A stretch of DNA of 64,000 nt from Geothrix paludis. GTDB taxonomy: Bacteria > Acidobacteriota > Holophagae > Holophagales > Holophagaceae. The notes below the pieces were generated by a model. That model saw only the letters and a list, made by a program, of their open reading frames with translations, did no database searches and was not told the DNA's origin. Each line of letters starts with the position of its first letter. Within the stretch, counting starts at the first letter, position 1. The DNA is taken from contig NZ_JAKZLC010000001.1 of the NCBI RefSeq assembly GCF_022808815.1, positions 806,001-870,000 of the forward strand. Direction: 5' to 3'. A program made the translations under genes and the position numbers. Of the stretch, positions 38,401-46,939 are shown one piece after another.

Positions 38401-38754
38401 CAGGGTGTTGGTCACCATCACCGCGTAGCTGCCGGCATCCGCCAGGGTCACCGGGTCGAGAACCAGGCTGCTGGCCGTCTGGCCGGCGAGGTCCCCTCCG
38501 TTCTTCTTCCACTGGTAGGTGAGCGTGCCGTTCCCCGTGGCCGTGACGCTGAAGCTGGCCCTCGTCCCTTCCAGTGCCGTCTGCGCGGTGGGCTGGGAAA
38601 CGATCACAGGCGTGGCCGCCTGGACCACGGGCATGCCCGTTCCACCCCCGGCGGCGGCGCCTCCTCCCCCGCCTCCACAGGCGGCCATCAGGGCCAGGGC
38701 TCCGACCATGAGGGTCGTGGCGATCAGGTTGCAGGTTGTTCTACGGAGGCTCAT
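35407..38754 (-). CDS. large lipoprotein: Ig-like repeats, DNA/RNA non-specific endonuclease and PKD domains
   Basis: 1115 residues from ATG 38754 (38766 also possible). The signal ends in the lipobox LMAAC (C26), followed by a Gly-rich tether. Four near-identical 92-residue Ig-like domains (about 50-415) and a fifth divergent one (to about 505) follow. Then comes a NUC1/NucA-type endonuclease domain (about 515-760): TRGHQ with catalytic H593, and a downstream SNVAPQ...NNNFWNNLEQ segment that supplies the metal-binding Asn. A PKD domain (WDFGDS) follows, then a cadherin-like segment and a C-terminal beta-sandwich. The first residue of the usual DRGH is Thr here. It probably sits on the cell surface and degrades external nucleic acid. 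Confidence 0.85.
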   Translation of the reverse strand: MSLRRTTCNLIATTLMVGALALMAACGGGGGGAAAGGGTGMPVVQAATPVIVSQPTAQTALEGTRASFSVTATGNGTLTYQWKKNGGDLAGQTASSLVLDPVTLADAGSYAVMVTNTLNGTAATATSAAASLTVNPVATQPVITGQPAAQTVLEGAKAVFSVTATGNGALSYQWRKNGGDLAGQTASSLILDPVALADAGSFAVLVTNTLNGTAATATSAAAALTVNPVATQPVITGQPAAQTVLEGTRATFSVTATGNGTLTYQWKKNGGDLAGQMASSLILDPVALADAGGYAVVVTNTLNGTAATATSAAANLTVNPVATQPVITGQPAAQTVLEGGRATFSVTATGNGTLSYQWKKNGADLAGQTASTLVFDPVALTDAGSYAVVVTNALNGTSASTTSAAAALTVNPADSNVPVITTQPQSLTAIAPDGGTFTVSATGTGTLRYQWRKNGVDISGATQASYVVTGTDLQEISAQFSVVVTDDVGSTTSQNATLTVMAPEPTYAGDPMTVPARPLTVLPSYNVGTAFPHGAFRLGYDETLKNPAWTAYANFKFMTAFANGTRTFLADDRLAAPQVTDADYSGSGWTRGHQVMMSDLAYRYGSQAGTDSCRLSNVAPQDTDHNNNFWNNLEQVVGGSFTGSGGAWVPGLADASGRIWIYTGPVFDASPALLPGAVAPVRIPSGFWKVVVRETAPGQPKVVAVLTPNRSGLAASDAGIQQYTTSVARIEALTGLDLFPSPATPLPATFKTDVDVRGWGSHFEVTGAPNVHMVEPSWDGTATVGTSYTFQGQATSSNSTVASVRWDFGDSTTATTPNATHTYTANGTYNVTFSATDALGASRSIIRVLTVTGGNQAPTVSGVPTSASMAVDTVLDLPFTVSDDVSPLNVTFSATSSDEAVVPNSGLTFTGTMADQILHIVPAAGATGTVTLTLKVTDGDSASVTKTLTLYVGTTPPPAGMAEHFTWPGTSTVYATGDYTLSTGSWHFVTTMSYAGDANDAKNDGQGLRMKAVAGSAVWMNFDYGDAATPVSSVSVAYGVYKTDATNAKTATFSLYASNDQGATWTKIGNSVTASSNTLSTATFSGLTLTGPVRFKLAVEGTPAARLNLDDFVVQ
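37504..38607 (-). repeat. four tandem 276-bp coding repeats (Ig-like domains)
   Basis: Four consecutive units of exactly 276 bp. Matching points include ggctgcgtgg at 37781 and 38057 and the variant ggctgagtgg at 38333. They encode near-identical 92-residue Ig-like domains. The high DNA identity points to recent duplication and possible copy-number change. Confidence 0.85.
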
Positions 38755-39082
38755 CTGTGCTCTCATCCTTCCGGATCCAGGCGGTGGTCAGGGCAGGCCG
38801 ATTCTGGCCGACTCGGCCCATGCATCCAGGCAGACATGGCGGCCACCACAGGTGGTCGATCTGTCCGGATGGACACCCACAAGACTCAATTTTTGGAAGT
38901 TTCCAGCCTAGACGAGGTCAGGCCCGGCCCCAATAGAAAACCCCGGGGTTACATTTTTTTTACCGCTGACGCATAAAACGCACACATAGAATAGCCATAC
39001 CTCGTCTATCATAGCTCGTTCCCCTCAGACCGGTGACCCCGGATCCCCCCGCGTTTAAGCCCATAGGGCAAGGAGCCTATTG
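38755..39082. other. divergent intergenic region before the TonB-type receptor
   Basis: 328 bp without a gene, between the divergent endonuclease lipoprotein and receptor genes. The part from about 38935 to 39015 is AT-rich, with a T run at 38954-38961 and tagaat at 38987, a possible -10 element for the receptor gene. No clear -35 at proper spacing and no riboswitch-like structure was recognised. Confidence 0.4.
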
Positions 39083-42000
39083 ATGCGATTGCGTTCAACT
39101 CCAATTCTGCTTACGGCCCTGGCTTGTACCGTCATCGGACATGCCCAGACCAGCACGACTTCCGGAGCGATCCGGGGCCTGGTGAAGTCCCGGCAAGGTG
39201 CGACCGTGAAGGGTGCCACGCTGGCCGCCCGGAACATCGACACCGGGTTCTCCCAGACCGTGAGCACCAATGAACGCGGGGAGTACCAATTCGCGTTCCT
39301 TCCCGTTGGCGCCTACGACGTGACAGTCAGCGCCCCGGGCCTCCGATCCGGCAGGTCGGCCCATATCCGCGCAAGCCTGGGACAGACGACAGACCTGAAC
39401 TTCACCCTGGATTCGGCGGAGGCTGGAGCCATGGTGGAGGTCGTCGCCCAATCGGAAGGCCTCGACGTCGCCCAGATCAACACCCAGACCTCCATCACGC
39501 AGGACCTGGTCGAGGCCGTTCCCGTCAACGGGCGCAACTTCACGGATCTCGTCCAGCTGACACCCGGCGCCTCCGTCGGAGCCACCAGCTACTACACCTC
39601 CGTGGAAGGCGCCCGCGGCGTCCAGAACAACCTCCAGATCGACGGCGCCAGCTTCAATTCAAAGTTCAACACCGAGCAGCGCGGCGGGACCCGCATTCCC
39701 TTCACCTTCGGCCAGGACTCCATCAAGGAGCTCCAGGTCATCACCAATTCCTTCGACGCCCAGTACGGCGACGCGGTGGGAGCGGTCGTCAATGCCGTGA
39801 CCAAGACCGGAACCAATGAACCCAGCGGCATGGCATTCATCCTGTTCCGGCCCAGCAGCCTGGTCGCGAAGGTCAAGCCGGTGCCCTACGACCCGAAGGG
39901 CAGCGTCAACGATCCGGACGTCCGCACCCGGAACTTCCATTCGACCCAGGCCGGATTCAACTTCGGCGGGCCCATCATCAAAGATCGGCTCCACTACTTC
40001 GTCAACGTCGAAGCCTCCCGCACGAGCGAGGACAGCGTTCCCTCCTTCGGCTACAACGACGCCTACACCGGCAATGGAACGGCCAACTTCAACACCTTCT
40101 TCGGGGCGGGAGGCATGGGATCCCTCCTGGTCACCATGCCCGGCCGGACCCTGGCCCAGGAGAACAAGTCCGCCTGGGCCGATCGGCAGACCAACCTGAC
40201 GGTCATGGGACGCCTGGATTGGACCATCAACACGGACCACCGCGCCTCCATCCGCCTGAACTCCCAGACCTACGAAGGACTCAACGACATCTACCCCGGC
40301 ACCCGCCGGAGCGACACCGCGGAATCCGGCAACTCGACGATGAAGTTCTCGAGCCTGTCCACGGTGCTGGAGCTCAACTCGATCCTCGGCCCCAGCCTGG
40401 TCAACGAAGCCCGCATCCAGTTCGCCAACGAGAAGCGCCCCACCACCCCGAACACGACCCTCTCGGCTCCGGTCCGGATGGCCCGCATCGACAACAGCTA
40501 CATCATCAACGCCGGTCAGTACTACATCGACCCCCGGAACACCGAGGAGAAGACCTTCCAGCTCCAGGACAACCTCACCTTCTTCAGCGGCGACTGGACG
40601 ATCAAGGGCGGGGTGGACTTCCAGAAGGTCAGCATGAAGAACCGCTTCCTTCCCAGCGGACGGGGGAACTGGACCTTCACCACCTACGACGCGGCCAACC
40701 AGTGGTTTGCCGGGACCCTCAGCGGCACCGGCGTGAGCTACACCCAGGGCTATTCCCCCCTGGATGGCATGAGCGATTTCGATCTGGATTTCCTGGCCGG
40801 GTATGCCCAGGTCCAGTACGGCGGCCTCTTCAACCAGCGTCTGCTGCTCAGCCTTGGAGCCCGCTACACCGCCGAGCGCTGGAGCGGGAACCCCAACCCC
40901 AACTCCAAGCTGCAGGGCCTGGACCGCGCTCCCAACGACAGCGCGCTGGACCCCCGCTTCGGATTCTCGTTCGACCTCTTCGGCAACCGCCGCACCATCC
41001 TGCGCGGCGGATACGGCTGGTTCAGCGTGGGCAACCCCGGCCAGACGACGTCCGGCGCGATGATGAACAACGGCATCAACCTGCAGTCCTATTACGTCTC
41101 ATCTTCTTCCTCGACGGGCCTGCCCATGTTCCAGCCCGGCGGGGTGCTTTCCGCCGGGTCCCGCTGGTCCGGCCCCGTGACGGGAGCCGGATCCCTCACC
41201 GCTGTTCCGCTGGACCAGCTGAGCGCCCTGCCGAAGGATTCCATCACGGTCACCCTGATTGATCCCGAGGCCAAGATGGCCCAGGCACGGACGGTCTCCC
41301 TGGGTCTCGAGCACGACTTCGGCAACGGCTACACGGGGGCGATCCGGGGAACCTACAAGCAGTTCAGGAACCTGCAGTACGCCGTCAACATCAACTTGGC
41401 CCAGTATGCGGACGGCAGCACCACCACGTTGAGCAAGGCCATCTACAACGACGGCTACTCGAGCACCTGGAACCACTTCTCGAATGCGACGGCCAATCGC
41501 CCGTACGCGGCCATCGTGCGGGGCCGCCAGCTCGACCTATCCGGCTTCGGCGACGTCATCCTCTCGAAATACGATGGCGAGGGCCGCTACAAGAGCCTGG
41601 TGCTCGAGGGATCCAAGCGCACGAACATGGGCTGGGGGTTCCGGGGCAGCCTCACCTTCTCCAAGGCCGAGGACAACAACTCCAACGACCGGGCCACCCT
41701 CACCTCCACCAATGCCCTGACGGAAAACCCCGCGGATCCCCTCGAATCCTATGCCCTGAGCGACAACGACCACAAATTCCGGGCGGTGCTCGCCTGGTAT
41801 GCGCCCGCCTTCTTCGGGGTCCAGGTCTCCGGCATCACCACCTACACGACTGGACGTCCCTTCACCGCCGTCTACTACGACGACATCAACGGGGATGGCA
41901 AGTATCTCGACACCGCGAACGGCCGCAACACATTCCGGCAGCCGGCGGCCAAGACGTTCGATCTGCGCCTGTCCCGGACGTTCAAGGTCGCCCGCAAAGC

Positions 42001-42184
42001 AAGCCTCCAGGGCATCCTCGATGTCTTCAACGTCTTCAACTGGGCCAACCAGTACACCTCCCAGACGACCTACGCCAAGAACTCGGCCACCTATCCGGAC
42101 AGCTACTCGGCGATCTTCGGAGCCATCGACCGGCCCGACAACCGCACGAGGGAGGTCCAGTTCACCCTCAAGTTCCGCTTCTAG
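39083..42184 (+). CDS. Oar-like TonB-dependent outer-membrane receptor
   Basis: 1033 residues from ATG 39083, 7 bp after aggag. A signal peptide (to about AHAQ) is followed by a carboxypeptidase-regulatory-like beta sandwich (about 28-110: GAIRGLVKSRQGATVKGATLAARN...GEYQFAFLPVGAYDVTV). Then comes a plug domain (ITQDLVEAVPVNGRNFTDLVQLTPG, IKELQVITNSFDAQYG) and a long beta barrel ending in VQFTLKFRF with a C-terminal Phe. It resembles Myxococcus Oar and the numerous acidobacterial receptors of this type. The substrate is unknown. The NHL lipoprotein follows directly, so they may form one transport or secretion unit. Confidence 0.92.
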   Translation: MRLRSTPILLTALACTVIGHAQTSTTSGAIRGLVKSRQGATVKGATLAARNIDTGFSQTVSTNERGEYQFAFLPVGAYDVTVSAPGLRSGRSAHIRASLGQTTDLNFTLDSAEAGAMVEVVAQSEGLDVAQINTQTSITQDLVEAVPVNGRNFTDLVQLTPGASVGATSYYTSVEGARGVQNNLQIDGASFNSKFNTEQRGGTRIPFTFGQDSIKELQVITNSFDAQYGDAVGAVVNAVTKTGTNEPSGMAFILFRPSSLVAKVKPVPYDPKGSVNDPDVRTRNFHSTQAGFNFGGPIIKDRLHYFVNVEASRTSEDSVPSFGYNDAYTGNGTANFNTFFGAGGMGSLLVTMPGRTLAQENKSAWADRQTNLTVMGRLDWTINTDHRASIRLNSQTYEGLNDIYPGTRRSDTAESGNSTMKFSSLSTVLELNSILGPSLVNEARIQFANEKRPTTPNTTLSAPVRMARIDNSYIINAGQYYIDPRNTEEKTFQLQDNLTFFSGDWTIKGGVDFQKVSMKNRFLPSGRGNWTFTTYDAANQWFAGTLSGTGVSYTQGYSPLDGMSDFDLDFLAGYAQVQYGGLFNQRLLLSLGARYTAERWSGNPNPNSKLQGLDRAPNDSALDPRFGFSFDLFGNRRTILRGGYGWFSVGNPGQTTSGAMMNNGINLQSYYVSSSSSTGLPMFQPGGVLSAGSRWSGPVTGAGSLTAVPLDQLSALPKDSITVTLIDPEAKMAQARTVSLGLEHDFGNGYTGAIRGTYKQFRNLQYAVNINLAQYADGSTTTLSKAIYNDGYSSTWNHFSNATANRPYAAIVRGRQLDLSGFGDVILSKYDGEGRYKSLVLEGSKRTNMGWGFRGSLTFSKAEDNNSNDRATLTSTNALTENPADPLESYALSDNDHKFRAVLAWYAPAFFGVQVSGITTYTTGRPFTAVYYDDINGDGKYLDTANGRNTFRQPAAKTFDLRLSRTFKVARKASLQGILDVFNVFNWANQYTSQTTYAKNSATYPDSYSAIFGAIDRPDNRTREVQFTLKFRF

Positions 42185-42193
42185 GAGGCCGGC

Positions 42194-45100
42194 ATGAATC
42201 CTTTCCATTCCGCCTCGCCCCTTTCAGGAGTCCGCATGTCCATCCAATCACTGCGCCAGAGGGCCGGCCGGGCCTTGATGGCCTTGTCCCTGGGCGCGTC
42301 CCTGGGCCTCGGCGCCCTCCAGCTCGCCTGCGCCAAGAACGACAGCAGCTACGAGCACCCCGCCCCTGCCATCTCCTCGTTCCAGGTTTCCCAGACGAAT
42401 TCCTTCCCCACCGACCCGACGAAGCGGAAGACTGCCGAAAGCATCGCGGTCGGCGGGAGCGTCTGGTGCCTGGCCAACTTCGGGGCCAAGGATGGCTCCG
42501 CGACCGTGGCGCCGGGCAACATCCCGGTCACCAGCAATGTCCCTTTCCAGATCACCAACATTACCACTTCCACTATCTACACGCTCACCGTCACGAGCGG
42601 CGACGGGCAGAAGACTACCGCCACGATTTCAGTCACCGTGCTGACAGTCCCTTCGGGCCTGGTCTACGCCAACGAGGACGCCACCTACTACGTGGATCTG
42701 CAGATCCCCAGCAATGGACCCACCGCGATCGTGGGCAGCGCGCCCATCACCTACAGCGTGGACCCCGCTCTGCCTGCGGGTCTTGTCCTTGATGCGAACA
42801 CGGGCATCATCACCGGCACCCCACAGGTCAGCACGCCCCAGGCCGCCTACACCGTGAAGGCCGCCAACACGGTGGGCAGCACGACCCGTCCCCTCAAGAT
42901 CACCGTGGCCGCCACGCCGCTCACGTTCGGGATCAACCCCACGGCCATCTACCTAGGGTCAAGCGCCATCCTATCTTGGGACGCTTCCTCAGTGCCCGGG
43001 GTGTTCAGCGCCGTAACCATCTCAGCCAATCCTGCGGATGCGACCCTCGGAACCGGCCCCTTCAGCCTCTCCGGCACCAAGAATGTCAGCCCGATCGCCA
43101 CCACGACCTACACCCTGACGGCCACACCGGCCAACGGGGGGGCCCCCGTGATCCGCAATGCCGGAGTCACCGTCGGCCCTGCGCCCGTGACCATCACCTC
43201 CTTCAGCTATGCGCCGACGAAGATTTTCTATGGCGGATCGACCACGCTCAGCTGGTCCTACACCGGTCTGCCCGACGTCCTGACACTCAATGGCGCGAAC
43301 GCCCTTGGCAGCCTGAGTGCCGACGTCACTCCGCTCCGCCGCCAGTCCTTCACCCTCGTCGGCTCCAACAACCTCGGCGGAGACACCCGCACGATCAAGG
43401 TTCCCAGCAAGGGCCTGCACCACATCGCGGGCTCCTTCAGCTCCGGCCGCGGAAATGTCGATGGCGGCGTGGACGCGCTCACCGGGTTCTCGACCGCCCG
43501 GTTCTACCGGCCCAATGCCGTCGTCTGGGACGAGAAGGCCAATGACGGCACGATGGTGGTGGCCGACTACAGCGGGAACCTCGTGCGCCGGATCACGCCG
43601 GATCGCAAGGTGACCACCATCGCCGGCACGCCCGGTCTGGTGGGGAACCAGGCAGTTCAGACCGACACCACCACCCTGCTGACCCCCCGCAACATGGCGG
43701 TGGATCCCGTCACCGGCGACATCTACGTCGGTGGAGAGGGCTACACCATCAAGCGGCTCCTGAAGCTCGCCCCCAATGGTGACGGCACCTACACGCCCAG
43801 CCTCGTGGCCGGCTTCACGCTCAACACCAACGCTCTGGTGATCGACGCCAACCGGATGATGTATTTCGTCGAGTTCAGCGCCAGCGCGGGGAACTTCTAC
43901 ACCATGGATCTCACCTCGGCTTCCCCCGCGCCGACCCTGGTCGCCAACCTCTATACCAGCGGCGTTTCCAGCGCCACAGCCATGGCCAGGGACTTCAGCG
44001 GTGGCCGCAAGCTCCTCTACGTGGTCTGCAGCAACAAGGTGATGAAGATCGACCTCTCGGGCGCCAGCCCGGTGGCCACCCTCTTCGCCGGAACTGGCAC
44101 CGCGGGCTTCGCCGACAATGCGTCCGCCGCTTCCGGCCTGCTCCGCGGTCCCCAGGGCGTGTCCGCCGACACCACTGGGAACGTCTACATCGCGGACCGC
44201 GACAACTTCGCCGTGCGCATGGTGCCCGCCTCCGGCCCCCTGGCCGGGGCGCTGATCACCATCGCCGGCAGGACGGGAACGGCCGGTGAAGGTTATGCCT
44301 CCTCCAGCATCACCCTGGACGGCACCGCCAACCTACCGACCTCCACCACCGCTTGCCTCAGCAATGTCTACTACGTGCTGGCACAGGGTGATGGGGCGGC
44401 TGGTTCCAGGATCTTCGTGGCCGACGCCGGGGCGGGCTTCGACAACCAGGCCATCCGCGTCATGACGGTTTCCTCCCCATCCGCCGGACAGCTGACCTAC
44501 ACGCTCGACGACCCCTCCAAGCCCGCAGGCTACGCCCATGCCGGCTCCCCGCGAGTGGTCGGATATGCCGATGGTGTGGGCGTCAACGCCAAGTTCACCT
44601 TCGGCAATGCCTCCGGCGCCAACCTGGCCACCTTGCCTGACGGCAGCCTGACCTTCGCGGCGGATACCGTGAACAACCTCGTCCGCGTCATCGCCTCGGA
44701 CGGCACGGTCACCACCCTGAAGGACGCCACGGCCACCAACATCGCCTTCTCCACCCCGAAGAGCGTGGCCGTCCAGGTGAACCCCACCACCAAGGCCCTC
44801 GTGGCCCTGTTCGTGGGAGATACCGGCGCCACCAAGAAGCTCCGGAAGTTCACCCCCAATGGCGACGGCACCTTCACCGAGGCCGTCTTCACCGTGAGCG
44901 GTGGGACCTATCCGGCTTCGCCGAACCACGCTGGCCTGGCCGTGGATTCCACGAACGGCCTGGTCTATGCCACCGACGCCACCCTGGCCCGGGTCTTCCG
45001 GATCGACCCCGCCACTGGCGTCAGTTCGGACTTCGTGGCCGCTCCCGGCACCAATCCCACTGGCATCGCCGTGGCCGCGAACGGCTCCGTCTGGGTGTCG

Positions 45101-45547
45101 GTCACCGGCGCCAGCCAGGTGAAGTGTTTCGACGCCTCGGGCGCCCTGCTGCTCACCGTGGGTACCGGCACAGCCGGCTGGGCTGACGGCTCCGCGAGTA
45201 CCGCCCAGTTCGCGGCGCCCATCGGCATCGCGACTGCGGGCAGCATCGTCTACGTGGCGAACTACACTGGCAGCCAGACGTCACCCCAGAACGGCATCCG
45301 CGCGATCGATGCCGTCACTGGCGACGTCACCACCCTGCTCGGAGCCGCGGCCAGCACCACAAACCAGACGCTCTTCGGCCTGAAGCCGGGCTACCTGAAC
45401 CCCGACAATACTGGGAACAATGCGAGCAAGAGCCTCCTGGGCGCGGTGCTCTACGGACCCCAGGGTCTCTCGGCCAACGCGGACGGCGATCTGATGGTCT
45501 CCACGCCGCACTCGGTCTATCAGGTGGTGGCACCCGCCAATCAGTAG
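42194..45547 (+). CDS. NHL-repeat lipoprotein with Ig-like N-terminal domains
   Basis: 1117 residues from ATG 42194, which follows aggaggc overlapping the receptor stop; ATG 42236 (after caggag) gives a more usual signal. The lipobox is LQLAC. Residues about 50-400 hold Ig/putative cadherin-like domains (ITYSVDPALPAGLVLDANTGIITGTP is typical). Residues 410-1100 are a beta propeller of NHL repeats (for example FYRPNAVVWD, LVRRITPDRKVTTIAGTPG, LRGPQGVSADTTGNVYIADRDN). Such propellers bind proteins or polysaccharide. Only 9 bp separate it from the receptor gene, implying a shared transcript and a surface complex. Confidence 0.88.
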   Translation: MNPFHSASPLSGVRMSIQSLRQRAGRALMALSLGASLGLGALQLACAKNDSSYEHPAPAISSFQVSQTNSFPTDPTKRKTAESIAVGGSVWCLANFGAKDGSATVAPGNIPVTSNVPFQITNITTSTIYTLTVTSGDGQKTTATISVTVLTVPSGLVYANEDATYYVDLQIPSNGPTAIVGSAPITYSVDPALPAGLVLDANTGIITGTPQVSTPQAAYTVKAANTVGSTTRPLKITVAATPLTFGINPTAIYLGSSAILSWDASSVPGVFSAVTISANPADATLGTGPFSLSGTKNVSPIATTTYTLTATPANGGAPVIRNAGVTVGPAPVTITSFSYAPTKIFYGGSTTLSWSYTGLPDVLTLNGANALGSLSADVTPLRRQSFTLVGSNNLGGDTRTIKVPSKGLHHIAGSFSSGRGNVDGGVDALTGFSTARFYRPNAVVWDEKANDGTMVVADYSGNLVRRITPDRKVTTIAGTPGLVGNQAVQTDTTTLLTPRNMAVDPVTGDIYVGGEGYTIKRLLKLAPNGDGTYTPSLVAGFTLNTNALVIDANRMMYFVEFSASAGNFYTMDLTSASPAPTLVANLYTSGVSSATAMARDFSGGRKLLYVVCSNKVMKIDLSGASPVATLFAGTGTAGFADNASAASGLLRGPQGVSADTTGNVYIADRDNFAVRMVPASGPLAGALITIAGRTGTAGEGYASSSITLDGTANLPTSTTACLSNVYYVLAQGDGAAGSRIFVADAGAGFDNQAIRVMTVSSPSAGQLTYTLDDPSKPAGYAHAGSPRVVGYADGVGVNAKFTFGNASGANLATLPDGSLTFAADTVNNLVRVIASDGTVTTLKDATATNIAFSTPKSVAVQVNPTTKALVALFVGDTGATKKLRKFTPNGDGTFTEAVFTVSGGTYPASPNHAGLAVDSTNGLVYATDATLARVFRIDPATGVSSDFVAAPGTNPTGIAVAANGSVWVSVTGASQVKCFDASGALLLTVGTGTAGWADGSASTAQFAAPIGIATAGSIVYVANYTGSQTSPQNGIRAIDAVTGDVTTLLGAAASTTNQTLFGLKPGYLNPDNTGNNASKSLLGAVLYGPQGLSANADGDLMVSTPHSVYQVVAPANQ

Positions 45548-45561
45548 GCTGGGTCATCAGT

Positions 45562-45601
45562 CACGAAAAGGGCCCCGGCAACTGCCGGGGCCCTTTTCGT
45601 G
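45562..45601 (+). terminator. strong hairpin terminator of the receptor/NHL operon
   Basis: A perfect 18-bp stem (45562-45579 with 45584-45601) and a 4-nt loop (aact). The distal arm ends in cccttttcg, giving a T run. It starts 15 bp after the NHL lipoprotein stop. Confidence 0.92.
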
Positions 45602-45774
45602 AGGCCCAACCGTGGCCCTGCAGGTTTCCAGATGAAGGCCCTGATGTCCCGGCCTTGGTACCATCGCGATTCCAGCGCTCCTCCCCGAGGACCTGGCCTG
45701 TCTTGCAGAAGCCATTGGGGCCGTGGGTCCCACGGTACGCGGGTCCACCCCAGTGGCCGCGCCTTTCCTCCTGC

Positions 45775-46863
45775 CTAGCGCAGCTTCAGAGAGCTGAGGG
45801 CGAGGATCGAGCAGACGATGGCGGTGATCCAGAGGCGGATCACCACTTTCGTTTCCTGGAGGCCGCCCAACTCGAGATGGTGGTGGAAGGGCGCCATGCG
45901 GAAGATGCGCTTGCCGCCGCGGAACTTGAAGCTGCCGACCTGGAGGATGACGCTCACGGCTTCCAGCACGAAGAGGCCGCCGGCGATGACCAGCAGCACT
46001 TCCTGCTTGATGACCACGGCCACGGTCCCCAGCGCCCCACCCAGGCCCAGGGAGCCCGTGTCGCCCATGAAGACCTCAGCCGGGTGGGCGTTGAACCACA
46101 GGAAGCCCAGGCAGGCTCCCGCCATGGCGCCCATGAAGACCGACAGCTCGGCGCCACCGGGAACGTGAGGCACCACCAGGTAGGCCGCGATCTTCGCGTG
46201 GCCCACCACGTAGGCCAGGATCGCGTAGGTGAGCGACACGATGAGCGTGCCGCCGATGGCCAGGCCATCGAGGCCGTCCGTGAGGTTCACGGCGTTGCTC
46301 GTGCCTACCATCACCAGCCAGATCCACGGGATGAGCAAGACGCCCACGTTGGGGCGGAAGTTCTTGAAGAAGGGCACCGAGAGCTGGCTCGTGGCCGCGC
46401 CGCGCAGGCCGAAGTGCAGGATCAGCCAGGCCACCAGCAGGGAGATGCCCGTGAGCAGAGCCATCTTCTGCCAGCTGCTGAGGCCGAGGTTCTGCTTCTT
46501 GAGCAGTTTCTGCGCGTCATCGAAGGCACCCACGGTGCCGAACCCCAGCAGCGCCATCAGCGCCACCCAGATGGCACCACTCTTGAGGTCGCACCACAGC
46601 AGCGTGGACACCGTGATCACCAGCAGGATGAGGATGCCGCCCATGGTGGGCGTCCCCGCCTTCTTCTGGTGGTGCTCGGGGCCCTCGCCGCGGATGTGCT
46701 GGCCCATCTTGAGGGCGGTCAGCGTCCGGATCACCCAGGGCCCCAGCACCAGGCTGAGGACCATGGCCGTGGCCGCGGCCATGGCCGTCCGAAAGGTGAC
46801 GTAGCGGAAGACCGAGAAGCCGGGGATCGCGTCGCGGAAGGGATAGAGGAGCCAAGGAAGCAT
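45775..46863 (-). CDS. mraY: phospho-N-acetylmuramoyl-pentapeptide-transferase
   Basis: 362 residues, polytopic. It transfers phospho-MurNAc-pentapeptide to undecaprenyl phosphate to make lipid I in the inner membrane. Conserved cytoplasmic motifs are visible: the nucleotide/metal site AFDDAQKL, NAVNLTDGLDGLA, GDTGSLGLGG and the MAPFHHHLE loop. It is the last gene of the continuous part of the dcw cluster. A 76-bp spacer of short repeats separates it from murF; no murD follows directly. Confidence 0.97.
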   Translation of the reverse strand: MLPWLLYPFRDAIPGFSVFRYVTFRTAMAAATAMVLSLVLGPWVIRTLTALKMGQHIRGEGPEHHQKKAGTPTMGGILILLVITVSTLLWCDLKSGAIWVALMALLGFGTVGAFDDAQKLLKKQNLGLSSWQKMALLTGISLLVAWLILHFGLRGAATSQLSVPFFKNFRPNVGVLLIPWIWLVMVGTSNAVNLTDGLDGLAIGGTLIVSLTYAILAYVVGHAKIAAYLVVPHVPGGAELSVFMGAMAGACLGFLWFNAHPAEVFMGDTGSLGLGGALGTVAVVIKQEVLLVIAGGLFVLEAVSVILQVGSFKFRGGKRIFRMAPFHHHLELGGLQETKVVIRLWITAIVCSILALSSLKLR

Positions 46864-46877
46864 GTGGGTTCCGGAAT

Positions 46878-46939
46878 TCTGAAGACTGGGGGCTGAAAAC
46901 TGAGGAATGAGGACTGAGGGCTGAGGACTGAGGACTGAA
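46878..46939. repeat. short tandem repeats between murF and mraY
   Basis: Degenerate 7-10 bp units of the type ggactgag recur about six times (…gaggactgagggctgaggactgaggactga). They fill the whole murF-mraY spacer up to the murF stop. Coding on either strand is not convincing. Confidence 0.8.

Noticed and set aside
37504-38607. CRISPR-like spaced repeats
   Set aside because: Repeats are 276 bp, contiguous and in frame with a coding sequence; no spacers.
36880-38976. 698-residue plus-strand open frame with repeated segments
   Set aside because: Antisense of the Ig-repeat nuclease lipoprotein; its internal repeats only mirror the 276-bp units.
45602-45774. Possible small gene between the NHL terminator and mraY
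   Set aside because: Only a Pro/Gly/Arg-rich 63-residue frame on the minus strand without a ribosome site; a short palindrome near 45719 has no terminator character.
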